A stretch of DNA of 60,962 nt from Pseudarthrobacter sulfonivorans (GTDB taxonomy: Bacteria; Actinomycetota; Actinomycetes; Actinomycetales; Micrococcaceae), in contig NZ_JANFCZ010000026.1 of the NCBI RefSeq assembly GCF_024391045.1, positions 1 through 60,962 on the forward strand, written 5' to 3'. The translations under genes were made by a program, and so were the position numbers. The first letter of the stretch is position 1. Each line of letters opens with the position of its first letter. Below the pieces are notes generated by a model that was given only the letters and a program-made list of their open reading frames with translations, had not been told where the DNA came from and did not search any database. Shown here in pieces: positions 44,118 to 53,859 of the stretch.

Positions 44118-46166
44118 CTACGCTCCCGCGCGGATCCAGCCCTGGAAATCGAAGGGCGGACCGTTTACGGTTTGCTGGTTGACGTAGAGAAAGCCGTCCG
44201 TCCCAATCCCCAGCATCGCCAACACGTTGTTGGCCTGAAGCACGCCCGCGGGTACACCCATCAGGGAGCAGGGGAGCTCGGTCCAGAGTCCGGCAAAGGT
44301 GCCGTCGTCTTCCTGCAGGTCGAAGTACTCCGTACTCGGATCTGCGTGGGTGGCCAGAACCAGGCGGCCGTCCGGTGCCGGCCTCGTCAGCACCGTGGTC
44401 TGCCCCTGACCCGCCGGACCGCCCAGGTCACACACAACGGGATCCCAGCCGCCATTCACGGCGGCCTGCAGCGACGCCAGCACGTTGCCGTCCTGTGGAT
44501 TTCTGTAGAACACCCGCAACAGGGAGTCACGCCCCGCGGCTGCCTGCGGGGCCCCGGCGGCGGCCCTCGAGGGAAACGCCGGGTCATGCTCCAGCGGTCC
44601 GTTCGCGACAGGCTGGAACCAGCGCTCCACGCCATCGCCGCTGCTGGCAAATAACTCGATGCGGCCGTCGGCGGTCACAACGGCCGCGGCGGGCTCGTTG
44701 ATTAGGTCCGTCCCGCCGTCGACGTCCTGCCAGTCGGAAAAGTCGAGGTTGGGCCCATTTTGGGCAATTGTGCTCATTCCGCCGCTGGGATTGCGCGCAA
44801 AAACCTGCATCCTGCCGTCCCGGTTGCTGGCGACGGTGGGGGTGCCAGTGGCCGCCGATCCGGTGCCGTCGGGGTTGCCCAAGTTGACCCAGTCGGAAAA
44901 TGCGAGGTCGGGTCCGGTCTGGAACGCCGTCATAATGTCTCCGGTGTCGATCCGGAATGCAAACACCGCAAGCCGGCCGTCGGCATTGTGCCCCACTGCC
45001 AGATGCGGAGCGACGGGACCACCCCCAAGTTCGGTGGGTCCTTCCCACTGACAACTGATCGGATCCTGATGCCACGCCATGACCTGACCGTCCAGGACGG
45101 CGAAGGCGCGGGGCGTGCCCAGCCCGTCGCGGGCCGCCCACACGCTTCCGGAGGGCCACCGGTAGTACCTCGACGAGGTCCAACCGAGGTCATGGGCTTG
45201 CGGGTCCGATGCGGCGTACGTTGCGAAGATGGAGGCCTTCTCGGCGGATCGCTGCCCGGTCAGGTTGGGCTGCGAACCGGCGATGCTGTAGCAGCGGTAG
45301 TTGACCAGCGCTGCGTGCTGCGAGCTGTCTGGACCGTGGTAGTTGGCCGCAGCCTCGGCCACGAACTGTGCCGTTGCTATGTGGTCCTCGTGATCGTCGG
45401 CGGCCCTCGGGTCCGGGCACGGATCCTGCGCCCTGATGATGGTTGGCTGGAAAATCTCCATGAGGGACGTCAGCGTACTGATGAGTTCCGCCCGAGTATA
45501 CGTAAGGCTGGTGGCCACCGGTCCCCCCGTGGGCACGATCGTTGGCTGTGAAGCGGACTCCCCGCGGAACAACTTCCCCAAGGCGTCCAGATGATTGGCG
45601 TCTCCTCCGTCAGGAAGGCACAGGAAGATCAGTTGGACCAGGCCGGGGGCATCGGTGAGCGTGTCGATCTCAATCGGCCGGCCATCGACATCCATGCTGG
45701 ACCGGTCCCAGTGGTCAGCGACGCCGGCCATGAGCGCATAGGCGGCTCGTTCTCCGTTCTGGCGGTCTGCCGCGTATTCCTCCCTCGTGCGGTTCCCCAG
45801 CCCATCGAACTCGCCAGCCGTAAGGAACACGGTGCGATGCGGCAGACCGGAGACTATCCAGTCGCTAATATCCGGGTTCTGGAACAGCAGGTCATCGTCC
45901 TCGTGGGCAACGAAGCTCAGCGAACTCGCCAGCAGTGTGGGCACAGGGCCGCGGAGCGCCCGAGGCCCAGCAGCGGTAGCGGTCCAGACCGGGCGTATGC
46001 GCCTGCGGGCTGCGCGGAACGCAAGCCGGTGGTCCCGGGCGGCGACATCCCTGTCGGCATCGCGAAACCGCCTCACGTCACGCAGGGGTTGCCGGGCGTC
46101 CGCCCCGACCAGGACACGCGAGCCATTCTCGCGTCTGGAAACTGCCTCGACCCCGATACGCGCCAT
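44118..46166 (-). CDS. PIG-L deacetylase with C-terminal beta-propeller-like repeats
   Basis: About 682 residues from ATG 46166; the frame is open to 46229. The deacetylase core begins LSFVAHEDDDLLF, the AHxDD metal motif with E in place of the usual P, and contains DHEDHIATA further on. It should be a zinc-dependent N-deacetylase of sugars or similar. From about residue 320 to the end, repeats of ~50 residues recur (LAVFAFRIDTGDIMTAFQ, MQVFARNPSGGMSTIAQ, LRVFYRNPQDGNVLASLQ), each followed by W-rich strands, as in PLL/lectin-like propellers. The first ~75 residues are unusually arginine-rich and lack a clear signal peptide, so the true start may be later (GTG near 45953) or the N-terminus may be damaged. 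A role on cell-wall or extracellular glycans is inferred. Confidence 0.75.
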   Translation of the reverse strand: MARIGVEAVSRRENGSRVLVGADARQPLRDVRRFRDADRDVAARDHRLAFRAARRRIRPVWTATAAGPRALRGPVPTLLASSLSFVAHEDDDLLFQNPDISDWIVSGLPHRTVFLTAGEFDGLGNRTREEYAADRQNGERAAYALMAGVADHWDRSSMDVDGRPIEIDTLTDAPGLVQLIFLCLPDGGDANHLDALGKLFRGESASQPTIVPTGGPVATSLTYTRAELISTLTSLMEIFQPTIIRAQDPCPDPRAADDHEDHIATAQFVAEAAANYHGPDSSQHAALVNYRCYSIAGSQPNLTGQRSAEKASIFATYAASDPQAHDLGWTSSRYYRWPSGSVWAARDGLGTPRAFAVLDGQVMAWHQDPISCQWEGPTELGGGPVAPHLAVGHNADGRLAVFAFRIDTGDIMTAFQTGPDLAFSDWVNLGNPDGTGSAATGTPTVASNRDGRMQVFARNPSGGMSTIAQNGPNLDFSDWQDVDGGTDLINEPAAAVVTADGRIELFASSGDGVERWFQPVANGPLEHDPAFPSRAAAGAPQAAAGRDSLLRVFYRNPQDGNVLASLQAAVNGGWDPVVCDLGGPAGQGQTTVLTRPAPDGRLVLATHADPSTEYFDLQEDDGTFAGLWTELPCSLMGVPAGVLQANNVLAMLGIGTDGFLYVNQQTVNGPPFDFQGWIRAGA

Positions 46167-46500
46167 CATGTACTCCCATGTCCAAAACCCTGCGCCATTA
46201 AGAGCGTGGCCGCATGATGAAAGCCACAAGCCAGCCGGGCCCGGAGGTACGAAGAATCCAGAATCGCGGTATCAGGTTTCGTCGTCTCCAGTAACCCTCG
46301 ACAGCAGCATTATGGCACTGCAACTGTTCACCTGGGCCGGACGCTGCGGACTTTAGCGCTTCGTGGCGGTGATCTGTGGTCCGTCGGTATCGCATTCCCG
46401 GGCTTCGCGTTGTCTTTCATTGCATGGGTTGTGCCGTGCCATACGCCACTCCCCGCGCACCTCCGGAATAGCGACGCCCCGCCACACCGTTGCCCCAAGC
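46167..46500. other. Intergenic stretch, nothing recognised
   Basis: No convincing ORF, dyad or promoter hexamer pair was found between the PIG-L gene and the divergent oxidoreductase. It should contain both promoters. Confidence 0.5.
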
Positions 46501-47430
46501 ATGAAGGCAATCACTTACAGCACTTACGGAAACCCGGACGTCCTCGAATACGGCGACCAGCCAATGCCGAAGGTGGGGCCCGGGATGGTCCTGGTCAAGG
46601 TCAAGGCAGCAGCCGTAAACCCGGTGGACTGGAAGATCATGGCCGGCGGCCTGGACGCCATCATGGACCTGCAGTTCCCGGCCATCCCCGGCTGGGACGT
46701 CGCCGGGGTGGTGGAGTCGGTGGGCATTGATGCCCGGCAGTTCCAGCCCGGTGACGAGGTTATCTCCTACGCCCGCAAGGACTACGTTCACGGCGGCAGC
46801 TTCGCGGAATACATCGCCCTGCCGGAGCGGCTCCTGGCCCGGAAGCCGGCCTCGCTCGGGTGGAATGAGTCGGCGGGCCTGCCGCTAGCCGGCCTCACCG
46901 CGTACCAGGTCCTACACCGGCTGGGCCTGAAGTCCGGCGAAACCGTCCTGATCCACGGCGGATCCGGCGGCGTCGGCTCATTGGGCATCCAAATCGCCGT
47001 GGCCCTGGGCGCCAGCGTCATCGCCACCGCCTCGGAGGGAAACCACGACTTCCTCCGCTCCTTGGGCGCCGAGCCCGTGGCCTACGGCGACGGGCTCGAA
47101 GAACGCGTCCGCACATTGCGACCCGACGGCGTGGAGGTGGTGGCCGACTTTGTTGGCGGAAACCTTGAGGCAACCCTGGCCGTGCTGCTCGAGGGAGGCC
47201 GGCACGCCTCCATCGCCGACAGCGAGGTGGAACGGCACGGCGGCCAGTGGATGTGGGTCAACCCGGTGGGCGCCGATCTGCAGGCATTCGCAGAGCTGGT
47301 GGACAGCCGGAAGCTCCGGGTGGAAGTTGCCGAGGTCTTCCCGCTGGACAAGGCCGCGGACGCCTTCCGCTCCAACATGGAGGGCCACACTCGCGGCAAG
47401 ATCGTCGTAGCCGTGGACCAGGATTCCTGA
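46501..47430 (+). CDS. Zinc-independent quinone oxidoreductase / NADP-dependent alcohol dehydrogenase-like
   Basis: 309 residues from ATG 46501; upstream frame to 46363 looks non-coding. MDR superfamily: GroES-like N-domain with VNPVDWKIMAGG and FPAIPGWDVAGVV near 40-65, then the Rossmann glycine motif VLIHGGSGGVGSLGIQIA near 145. No zinc-binding cysteine cluster is seen, which fits the QOR branch. It probably reduces quinones or enones with NADPH in the cytoplasm. It is monocistronic with a strong hairpin after it. Substrate unknown. Confidence 0.88.
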   Translation: MKAITYSTYGNPDVLEYGDQPMPKVGPGMVLVKVKAAAVNPVDWKIMAGGLDAIMDLQFPAIPGWDVAGVVESVGIDARQFQPGDEVISYARKDYVHGGSFAEYIALPERLLARKPASLGWNESAGLPLAGLTAYQVLHRLGLKSGETVLIHGGSGGVGSLGIQIAVALGASVIATASEGNHDFLRSLGAEPVAYGDGLEERVRTLRPDGVEVVADFVGGNLEATLAVLLEGGRHASIADSEVERHGGQWMWVNPVGADLQAFAELVDSRKLRVEVAEVFPLDKAADAFRSNMEGHTRGKIVVAVDQDS

Positions 47431-47448
47431 TCGGGCACACTGGTTGAC

Positions 47449-47478
47449 GAAGGCTCCGTCCAGAAGGACGGAGCCTTC
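47449..47478 (+). terminator. Strong hairpin after the oxidoreductase gene
   Basis: A perfect 13-bp stem (GAAGGCTCCGTCC with its complement) and a 4-nt loop, starting 18 nt after the stop. No T tract follows. Confidence 0.65.
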
Positions 47479-47559
47479 CCTGCGTGGAAGCTCTGCCGCT
47501 CCCTTTGCCAAACAAGACTGCCGGCACACAACCCAAGTGCCGCCGTCGTACGCCCTTTC

Positions 47560-48334
47560 CTACATGACCGTCGGCTTACCCGGCCGGTTGTGCGACGCCC
47601 GCGCGGCCACGAAGCTTTCCTCGAACGGCAGCGTGGCCAGGTCCAGCAGCGGGTCGTTGTCCTGGTTGGCCACCGCCACGTTGTAGGCGATCCCCATGGC
47701 TGAGTAGCGGTGTTCGGTGGGGAACAGCGCCGGCAGCGCGGAGGCCAGGTTCGGCACCGAGAACGCCACCGGGAGGCGGCCGATCCGGTCCGAAAGGCGC
47801 CCGGTGAACGGGATGCACAGCGCCATCGCCACCAGCTGACGTAGAAGCCGCGGCGCCGGTCCGGTGCGTGCTCGCACACGAACGTGGTGGCGCCCGAGTA
47901 TTCGCCGCCGGTGGAGAAGCCCTGCACCAGTTTGAGCACCACCAGCAACACCGCCGCCCAGATTCCCAGCACCGCGTAGCCGGGCAGCAGGCCGACGGCG
48001 AACGCGGCGCCGGCCATGATCATCAGCGTCATGGCAAGGACCTTCTGGCGGCCGATCCTGTCGCCCAGCCAGCCGAAGAACACGCCACCCACGGGCCGGA
48101 CGATGAACGTGGCGGCAAAGGTGCCCAGCAGGAACAGGTTCTGGACGGCCCTGTCCGCCTCGGGCAGGAACACCGGCCCCATGGTGGTGATGAGGTAGCC
48201 GAAGACGCCGACGTCGTACCACTCCATGGTGTTGCCCACGTTGGTGCCGCCGAGCGCCTTCCGAGCGTGCGGCGGTTCACGACGTTGACATCGGATACCT
48301 TCAACCGCCGCTGCTGCCCGTGGTGCTCTGCCAT
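47560..48334 (-). pseudogene. MFS metabolite:proton symporter (ProP/KgtP-like) remnant
   Basis: The N-terminal part reads NRRTL in one frame from 48334, then a missing base near 48265 shifts to the frame with GNTMEWYDVGVFGYLITTMG, GGVFFGWLGDRIGRQK and LVQGFSTGGEYSGATT. After YVSWW (about 47838) the sequence jumps, in another frame, to MALCIPFTGRLSDRIGRLP, then ALFPTEHRYSAMGIAYN and NVAVANQDNDPLLDL, ending at 47560. Around 200 residues of the middle are missing. The intact protein would be a ~430-residue, 12-helix symporter. At least one 1-nt deletion and one large internal deletion make this a dead gene. Frames running through 47082 are shadows. Confidence 0.85.
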
Positions 48335-48595
48335 GGCCCGGTCACCGCCCGCATCGCTCCTCAGCCGGGCACGCGCCGTCGTTCTTTAGGCCCCGATGGC
48401 CGGCAGCAGCCCAACACTTGCGCTCATCTTGCCACTGCTGGATAGCTGCAACAATGGTGCTGTTTAAGGACGCATCGTGAACTCTGGGCCCCGGCTCGGC
48501 AGTGCCAGGGGCATCGCGACCGGCGACCCGGCTTACCCTGAAGCCTGGAACCCGAGGTGAAGCGGGACCCCCGCACCGGACTCCGGCCTGCGGGC

Positions 48596-49957
48596 CTACA
48601 ACGCCCGGGATGCCATTGCGTACAGGTCGGCTATTTCCTCGGGCCGATCCAGCTGCCGGCCGATCGCCAGGCGGATGCTGGGCGGCTGGCTGCGGATGGA
48701 ACCGCCGGACGAACCACCCGAGGCAACGCCGTGCGAGGCCAGCACCAGCAGTGCCTGCTGCTCATTGAGCACCCGAACCCAAAGCCCCAGCCCGTCGTCG
48801 TGGCTTTCCACCTGCACGCCGCGTTCGGCAAGCAACATGGCCATCTGCGTCCTTCGCTCGGCGTACCGGGCCCGCGCATGCTCCACCTGCGCCTTCACGG
48901 CGTCGCTGGTCAGCATCCAGGCCAGCGCATTCTGCAGGATCCGGCTGGTCCAGCCCGCGCCGAACTGCCGGTAAAGCCTGGCCCGTTCCAGCGGCTCGGA
49001 CGGACCCCCCATCACCGCCAGCCGAAGATCCGGGCCGTGGGACTTGGAATAGCTGCGGACCTGCACCGTCTGCGCTGGAAGCAGCGCCCCCAGACCCGCA
49101 TACGGGCCCAGCGCAAGCTCCCCCAGTCCGTCGTCCTCGACGATAAGCACCCGCGTGCCGCGAAGGACGTCGGCAACCAGGTCCCGACGCGCGGGAGTCA
49201 TGTTCGTGCCCGACCGGGAATTTGCGCACGGTTCGTAGATGAACGCGACGGGCTGCTTGGCCAGCGCCTGCTTCAGGGACTCCGGGAGCGGTCCGTCCGC
49301 GTCCGTCGCCACCGGTACAACCACGGCGCCGGCCAGCTCCAGGATGTCCAGCAGCCGCGGCGTGGACGGGTCCGCCACTGCGACGTGCTGCCCCGGCAGG
49401 ATGCTTGAGGACACGAGCAGGATGATGCCTTCGTACCCGCCGTTCACGGCCAGCCAGCTTTCGGGTTCCCAGCCCCAGCTGGCCTTCACGGCGCCCTCCA
49501 GGGCCGGCGTAATGCCGGGCCGGCGGTAGGAGTTCATATCGGGGTCGGGGGCTGCGCTGGCAACGGCTTTCGCCAGGTCGGGCAGAAGCAGCGGATCGGG
49601 CGCGGCAAGCGTCAGGTCCAGCACACCGCCCTGCCAGTACCGGGAAACGTTCTCGAATCTCTGCGGCGCCAGCAGGGCGGGGCGTTCCAGGACACGGATG
49701 CCCTGTCGCCCGGACCCTTCGATCACCCGCTGTTTCCGGAGCATGTTCCACGCCGCGGACACCGTCCCGGGGCTCACGGCCAGCCGGGCTGCGAGGGCCC
49801 GGACCGTGGGGAGCTGGACGCCTGCGGGTACCTCTCCGGCCCGGATCAGCTGGGTTACCGCGCTGGCGATGCCCGACGCCGACGGTTCGGAAATTTGGGC
49901 GCTGAGCCACGCCGCCGACAAGTATGTGCCGTCGGCGGACACCTCTTCAGATTCCAT
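48596..49957 (-). CDS. MocR/GntR-type regulator with aminotransferase domain
   Basis: 453 residues from ATG 49957, with AAGGGAG 5 nt upstream; the frame runs to 50038 but covers the operator region. Residues ~25-100 are a GntR winged helix (LPTVRALAARLAVSPGTVSA). The rest is a PLP aminotransferase-like domain (WLAVNGGYEGIILLVSSS, then VAFIYEPCANSRSGTNMTP and RSYSKSHGPDLRLAVMG, with the PLP lysine in SYSKSH). MocR proteins use PLP-bound amino compounds as signals. It is divergent from the ABC transporter operon and probably controls it through the dyads at 49972-50020. Confidence 0.9.
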   Translation of the reverse strand: MESEEVSADGTYLSAAWLSAQISEPSASGIASAVTQLIRAGEVPAGVQLPTVRALAARLAVSPGTVSAAWNMLRKQRVIEGSGRQGIRVLERPALLAPQRFENVSRYWQGGVLDLTLAAPDPLLLPDLAKAVASAAPDPDMNSYRRPGITPALEGAVKASWGWEPESWLAVNGGYEGIILLVSSSILPGQHVAVADPSTPRLLDILELAGAVVVPVATDADGPLPESLKQALAKQPVAFIYEPCANSRSGTNMTPARRDLVADVLRGTRVLIVEDDGLGELALGPYAGLGALLPAQTVQVRSYSKSHGPDLRLAVMGGPSEPLERARLYRQFGAGWTSRILQNALAWMLTSDAVKAQVEHARARYAERRTQMAMLLAERGVQVESHDDGLGLWVRVLNEQQALLVLASHGVASGGSSGGSIRSQPPSIRLAIGRQLDRPEEIADLYAMASRAL

Positions 49958-49971
49958 CCACGCTCCCTTGT

Positions 49972-50020
49972 TATGTTCAGTAACATATACCCTCTTGTAC
50001 GGTTTGTTCAACTGAACATA
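49972..50020. promoter_or_regulatory. MocR operator region: nested dyads
   Basis: Two dyads occur: TATGTT-n4-AACATA at 49972-49987 and TGTTCA-n2-TGAACA at 50005-50018. The outermost halves TATGTTCA (49972) and TGAACATA (50013) are also perfect inverses. They lie 15 bp from the mocR start and 66 bp from the divergent gene. Confidence 0.55.
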
Positions 50021-50085
50021 GTGTGGGCCGTAGTCCACATCACACCGGTTGGCTTTGCAGCAGAGACCGCAGTTAGGAATTTTCA

Positions 50086-51048
50086 GTGAATCGAATTCAG
50101 TTGGCCACCCGGAACTGGGACCATGTGATCCCCTTGGCCTTGGGCGATGTCCCCCAGGACCGTTACGCGTTTGAGCGCCGCGAGATCACTCCGGACCTCT
50201 GGTCCGAGCCGGGACTCGACGGCGGCGAAACCTCGTTCAGCCGCTACATCAGGGCCCGCGCCGCAGGCGACTTCTCAGTCACCGCCCTGCCCGTCTTCAT
50301 CATGCGGGGCTTCCGGCACCGCTGCATCATCACACGGGCCGAGTCCCCCCTGGAAACCGCGGCGGACCTCCGCGGTGCCCGGATCGGGCTGACCGGCTGG
50401 GTGGACACCGGCAACACCTGGACCCGGGCCGTCCTCCGCCAGGCAGGCGTGGGCATTGAAGACGCCGACTGGCGCCTGGGCCGGCTCACTGCCGCCCACC
50501 CCATCCAGGACAGGATCGGTGCCATCGCGGTGCCGGACAACGTGCAGCCCTGCGAAGACGAGGAACCCATGGTGGACATGCTCCTCCGCGGGGCACTTGA
50601 CGCCGTGATGACGCCGTTCATGCCGCCGGGCTTCTACGAACCCGGCTCACCGTTGCGCACCCTGTTCCGGGATTCCCGCGCCGCCGAAGAGGAGTACTAC
50701 CGGTCAACGGGGTATGTCCCCGGAATCCACCTGCTGGCCGTCCAGACGCGGGTGCTCGAGGAAAACCCGGGGGCTGCGCAGGAACTCGTTGACCTTTTTG
50801 AGTCCTCCCGGATACTGAGCGACAGCCGGCGCGGGAAGCTCCAGGACGTCACGCCCTGGCAGAACGAAGCCCTGGCCGAGACCACCCGGGTGTTTGGTTC
50901 TAACTGGATGGCAACCGGTTGGAAACATAACCAACTTATGATCAGTGGCCTCCAGACCGAAATGATCGCCCAAGGTCTGCTCGCAAGCCAGCTGGCCGAT
51001 GATGACCTCTTCCCGTTCAAGCCCGAACCCTCCGAAGTTTTGTCCTGA
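50086..51048 (+). CDS. NMT1/dihydroxyphthalate-decarboxylase-like substrate-binding-fold protein
   Basis: 320 residues from a GTG with TAGGA 7 nt upstream. The body (GGETSFSRYIRARAAG near 46, LPVFIMRGFRHRCII near 67, DLRGARIGLTGWVDTGNTW near 96) matches the periplasmic-binding-protein fold of the NMT1 / 4,5-dihydroxyphthalate decarboxylase group. It lacks a signal peptide or lipobox, so it is cytoplasmic and may be an enzyme or sensor and not a transporter component. It begins the MocR-controlled operon, 70 bp before the true lipoprotein binding protein. Substrate unknown. Confidence 0.72.
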   Translation: MNRIQLATRNWDHVIPLALGDVPQDRYAFERREITPDLWSEPGLDGGETSFSRYIRARAAGDFSVTALPVFIMRGFRHRCIITRAESPLETAADLRGARIGLTGWVDTGNTWTRAVLRQAGVGIEDADWRLGRLTAAHPIQDRIGAIAVPDNVQPCEDEEPMVDMLLRGALDAVMTPFMPPGFYEPGSPLRTLFRDSRAAEEEYYRSTGYVPGIHLLAVQTRVLEENPGAAQELVDLFESSRILSDSRRGKLQDVTPWQNEALAETTRVFGSNWMATGWKHNQLMISGLQTEMIAQGLLASQLADDDLFPFKPEPSEVLS

Positions 51049-51118
51049 CCCAACTCCGGCGGCAACCCTCCACGCCGCCCTCCACCCTACGAATCCCCCA
51101 AGGCAGACAGGTACAACC

Positions 51119-52039
51119 ATGAAAACCTCAAGCAAACTCGGCGCCCTCACCGCCGTCGTCGCCCTCGCCCTGACCGGGTGCTCCGTCGATTCCAGCCCCG
51201 CCGGCACCACCTCCGGTTCCGCAGGCAGCTCAGCCGCACCGCAGGCCTTCAACCAGGAACTGCACGATGCCCTGCCCGAGAAGATCAAGGCGGCCAAGAA
51301 GATCGTGGCCGTCAACAACGGTTCCTTCCCCCCGTACACAATCGTCGGCGCCAACGGCGAAATGGACGGTGCAACCGCGGACATCTCCAAGGCGATGAGT
51401 GAACTGCTGGGCGTCAGCATCGAACACGTGACCGTTGACGGGCTGGCCAGCGTCCTCGGCGGAATGGCCGCCGACCGCTACGACGTTGACCTCGGACCCG
51501 TGGGCGACTTCAAGGAACGCCAGAAACAGGGGACGTTCGTTGACTGGGTCCAGGAGTACGTCGTCTTCGCCGTCCGGAAGGGGAACCCGGCGGGCATCTC
51601 GGACCTCGAATCCACCTGCGGCAAGAAGGTTTCCGTGATGGCCAGCGGCTCTGCCGAAAAGGTCATCAAGGGCCAGTCGGAGAAGTGCACCGCCGCCGGC
51701 AACCCCGCCATCGAAGTCCAGTCCTATAAAGACCAGCCGACGGCCATCTTGTCCGTGCAGTCCAGCCGCGCCGACGCCTTCTTCTCGTCCCAGGCACCCC
51801 TGACCTACTTCGTGGAGCAGGCCAACGGCGCGCTGGAACTCACCGGAACCGGCAAGAAGAACGGCTTCGATGACCTCTTCCAGGGCGCCGTGGTGCCCGT
51901 TGACTCGCCCATGGCCGACGTCCTGCTCAAGGCGTTCAACATCCTGCACGAAAACGGCACCTACGAAAAGATCATGAAAGACCACAAGCTCGACGGCAAC
52001 ATGATCGACAAAGCCGGCCTGAACCTGGGTGTGTCCTGA
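51119..52039 (+). CDS. Amino-acid-type ABC transporter substrate-binding lipoprotein
   Basis: 306 residues from ATG 51119. A lipoprotein signal is clear: MKTSSKLGAL, hydrophobic core, and lipobox LALTGC near residue 21. The domain (KKIVAVNNGSFPPYTIVGA near 60, then GVSIEHVTVDGLASVLGGMA) is the family 3 solute-binding fold for polar amino acids and similar compounds. It hands its ligand to the permease encoded directly after (TGATG overlap). Ligand inferred from the M20 amidohydrolase downstream: an amino acid derivative is likely. Confidence 0.9.
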   Translation: MKTSSKLGALTAVVALALTGCSVDSSPAGTTSGSAGSSAAPQAFNQELHDALPEKIKAAKKIVAVNNGSFPPYTIVGANGEMDGATADISKAMSELLGVSIEHVTVDGLASVLGGMAADRYDVDLGPVGDFKERQKQGTFVDWVQEYVVFAVRKGNPAGISDLESTCGKKVSVMASGSAEKVIKGQSEKCTAAGNPAIEVQSYKDQPTAILSVQSSRADAFFSSQAPLTYFVEQANGALELTGTGKKNGFDDLFQGAVVPVDSPMADVLLKAFNILHENGTYEKIMKDHKLDGNMIDKAGLNLGVS

Positions 52040-53018
52040 TGCCCACCCTGACAGGAACGTCTCCCGTGACCGAATCCCAGCTTGACGTCTCCAACGCCTC
52101 ACGCCGCAAGCACCCGTGGCGGCTGGTCGCCGTCGGCGTCATTGCCATCCTCGCGGCGCAGCTGCTCCAGCTGTTCATCACGAATGAACGGTTCGCGTGG
52201 GGAACGGTTGGCAAGTACCTCTTCTCCGATGTCATCTTCAAGGGCCTGCTGATGACGCTCGGACTGACCGTGGTGGCGATGCTCCTGGGCACCGCCCTCG
52301 GCGTCATCCTGGCCATCTGCCGCATCTCCAAGAACCCGGTCCTGAGCGGCTTCGCGGCCGGCTACATCTGGTTCTTCCGCGGCACCCCGCTCCTGGTCCA
52401 GCTCATCTTCTTCTACAACCTCTCCGCCCTGGTTCCCCAGCTCTCGTTCGGCATCCCGTTCGCACCGCCCATGTGGGCCACGGAAACCAACAGCGTGGTC
52501 ACCCCGATGCTGGTAGCGATCCTCGGCCTGGGTCTCCACGAAGCCGCCTACATGGCAGAAATCGTCCGGGGCGGACTGCTCTCGGTTGACCCGGGCCAGC
52601 GGGAAGCCGGCTACTCGGTGGGCATGACCAACTACCGGGTGATGCGGCGGGTCATCCTTCCCCAGGCGATGCGGTTCATCATCCCGCCCACGGGCAACCA
52701 GGTGATCAGCATGCTGAAGGCAACCTCGCTGGTGAGCGTCATTGCGATGGCGGACCTGTTCTACACCGCACAGTCCATCTACAACCGGACCTTCGAAACC
52801 ATTCCGCTGCTGATTGTCTCCGTGATCTGGTACCTAGTGATGACCACCCTGCTCAACATCGGCCAGTCCTTCATTGAGCGGCACTACTCGCGCAGTTCCA
52901 AGCGGGACGAACCGGGATTCTTCCAGTTCCTCACCGGCGGGTTCAAACGTCCCGCCAAGCCTGCAGCCGTCCCCGCCGGAAGCGTGAAGGCTCCCGCCAA
53001 AGACAACGGAGAAGTACT

Positions 53019-53022
<4 letters not shown>
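52039..53022 (+). CDS. Polar amino-acid ABC transporter permease
   Basis: 327 residues, ATG overlapping the upstream stop. Transmembrane segments are visible near residues 30-50, 70-105 and beyond. The HisM/GltK family features are [16 protein letters not shown] near 112 and the EAA loop [20 protein letters not shown] near 172. The long charged C-terminal tail (~290-327) is cytoplasmic. It forms the membrane channel with the preceding lipoprotein and following ATPase; one permease gene means a homodimer is likely. Confidence 0.92.
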
Positions 53023-53825
<803 letters not shown>

Positions 53826-53859
53826 ACCGATGAGCGTCAACACCAGACCGGAGAACCCC

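Noticed and set aside
47082..47559. Continuation of the MFS frame to 47082
   Set aside because: It runs antisense through the oxidoreductase gene and its terminator; the MFS remnant ends at 47560 in another frame.
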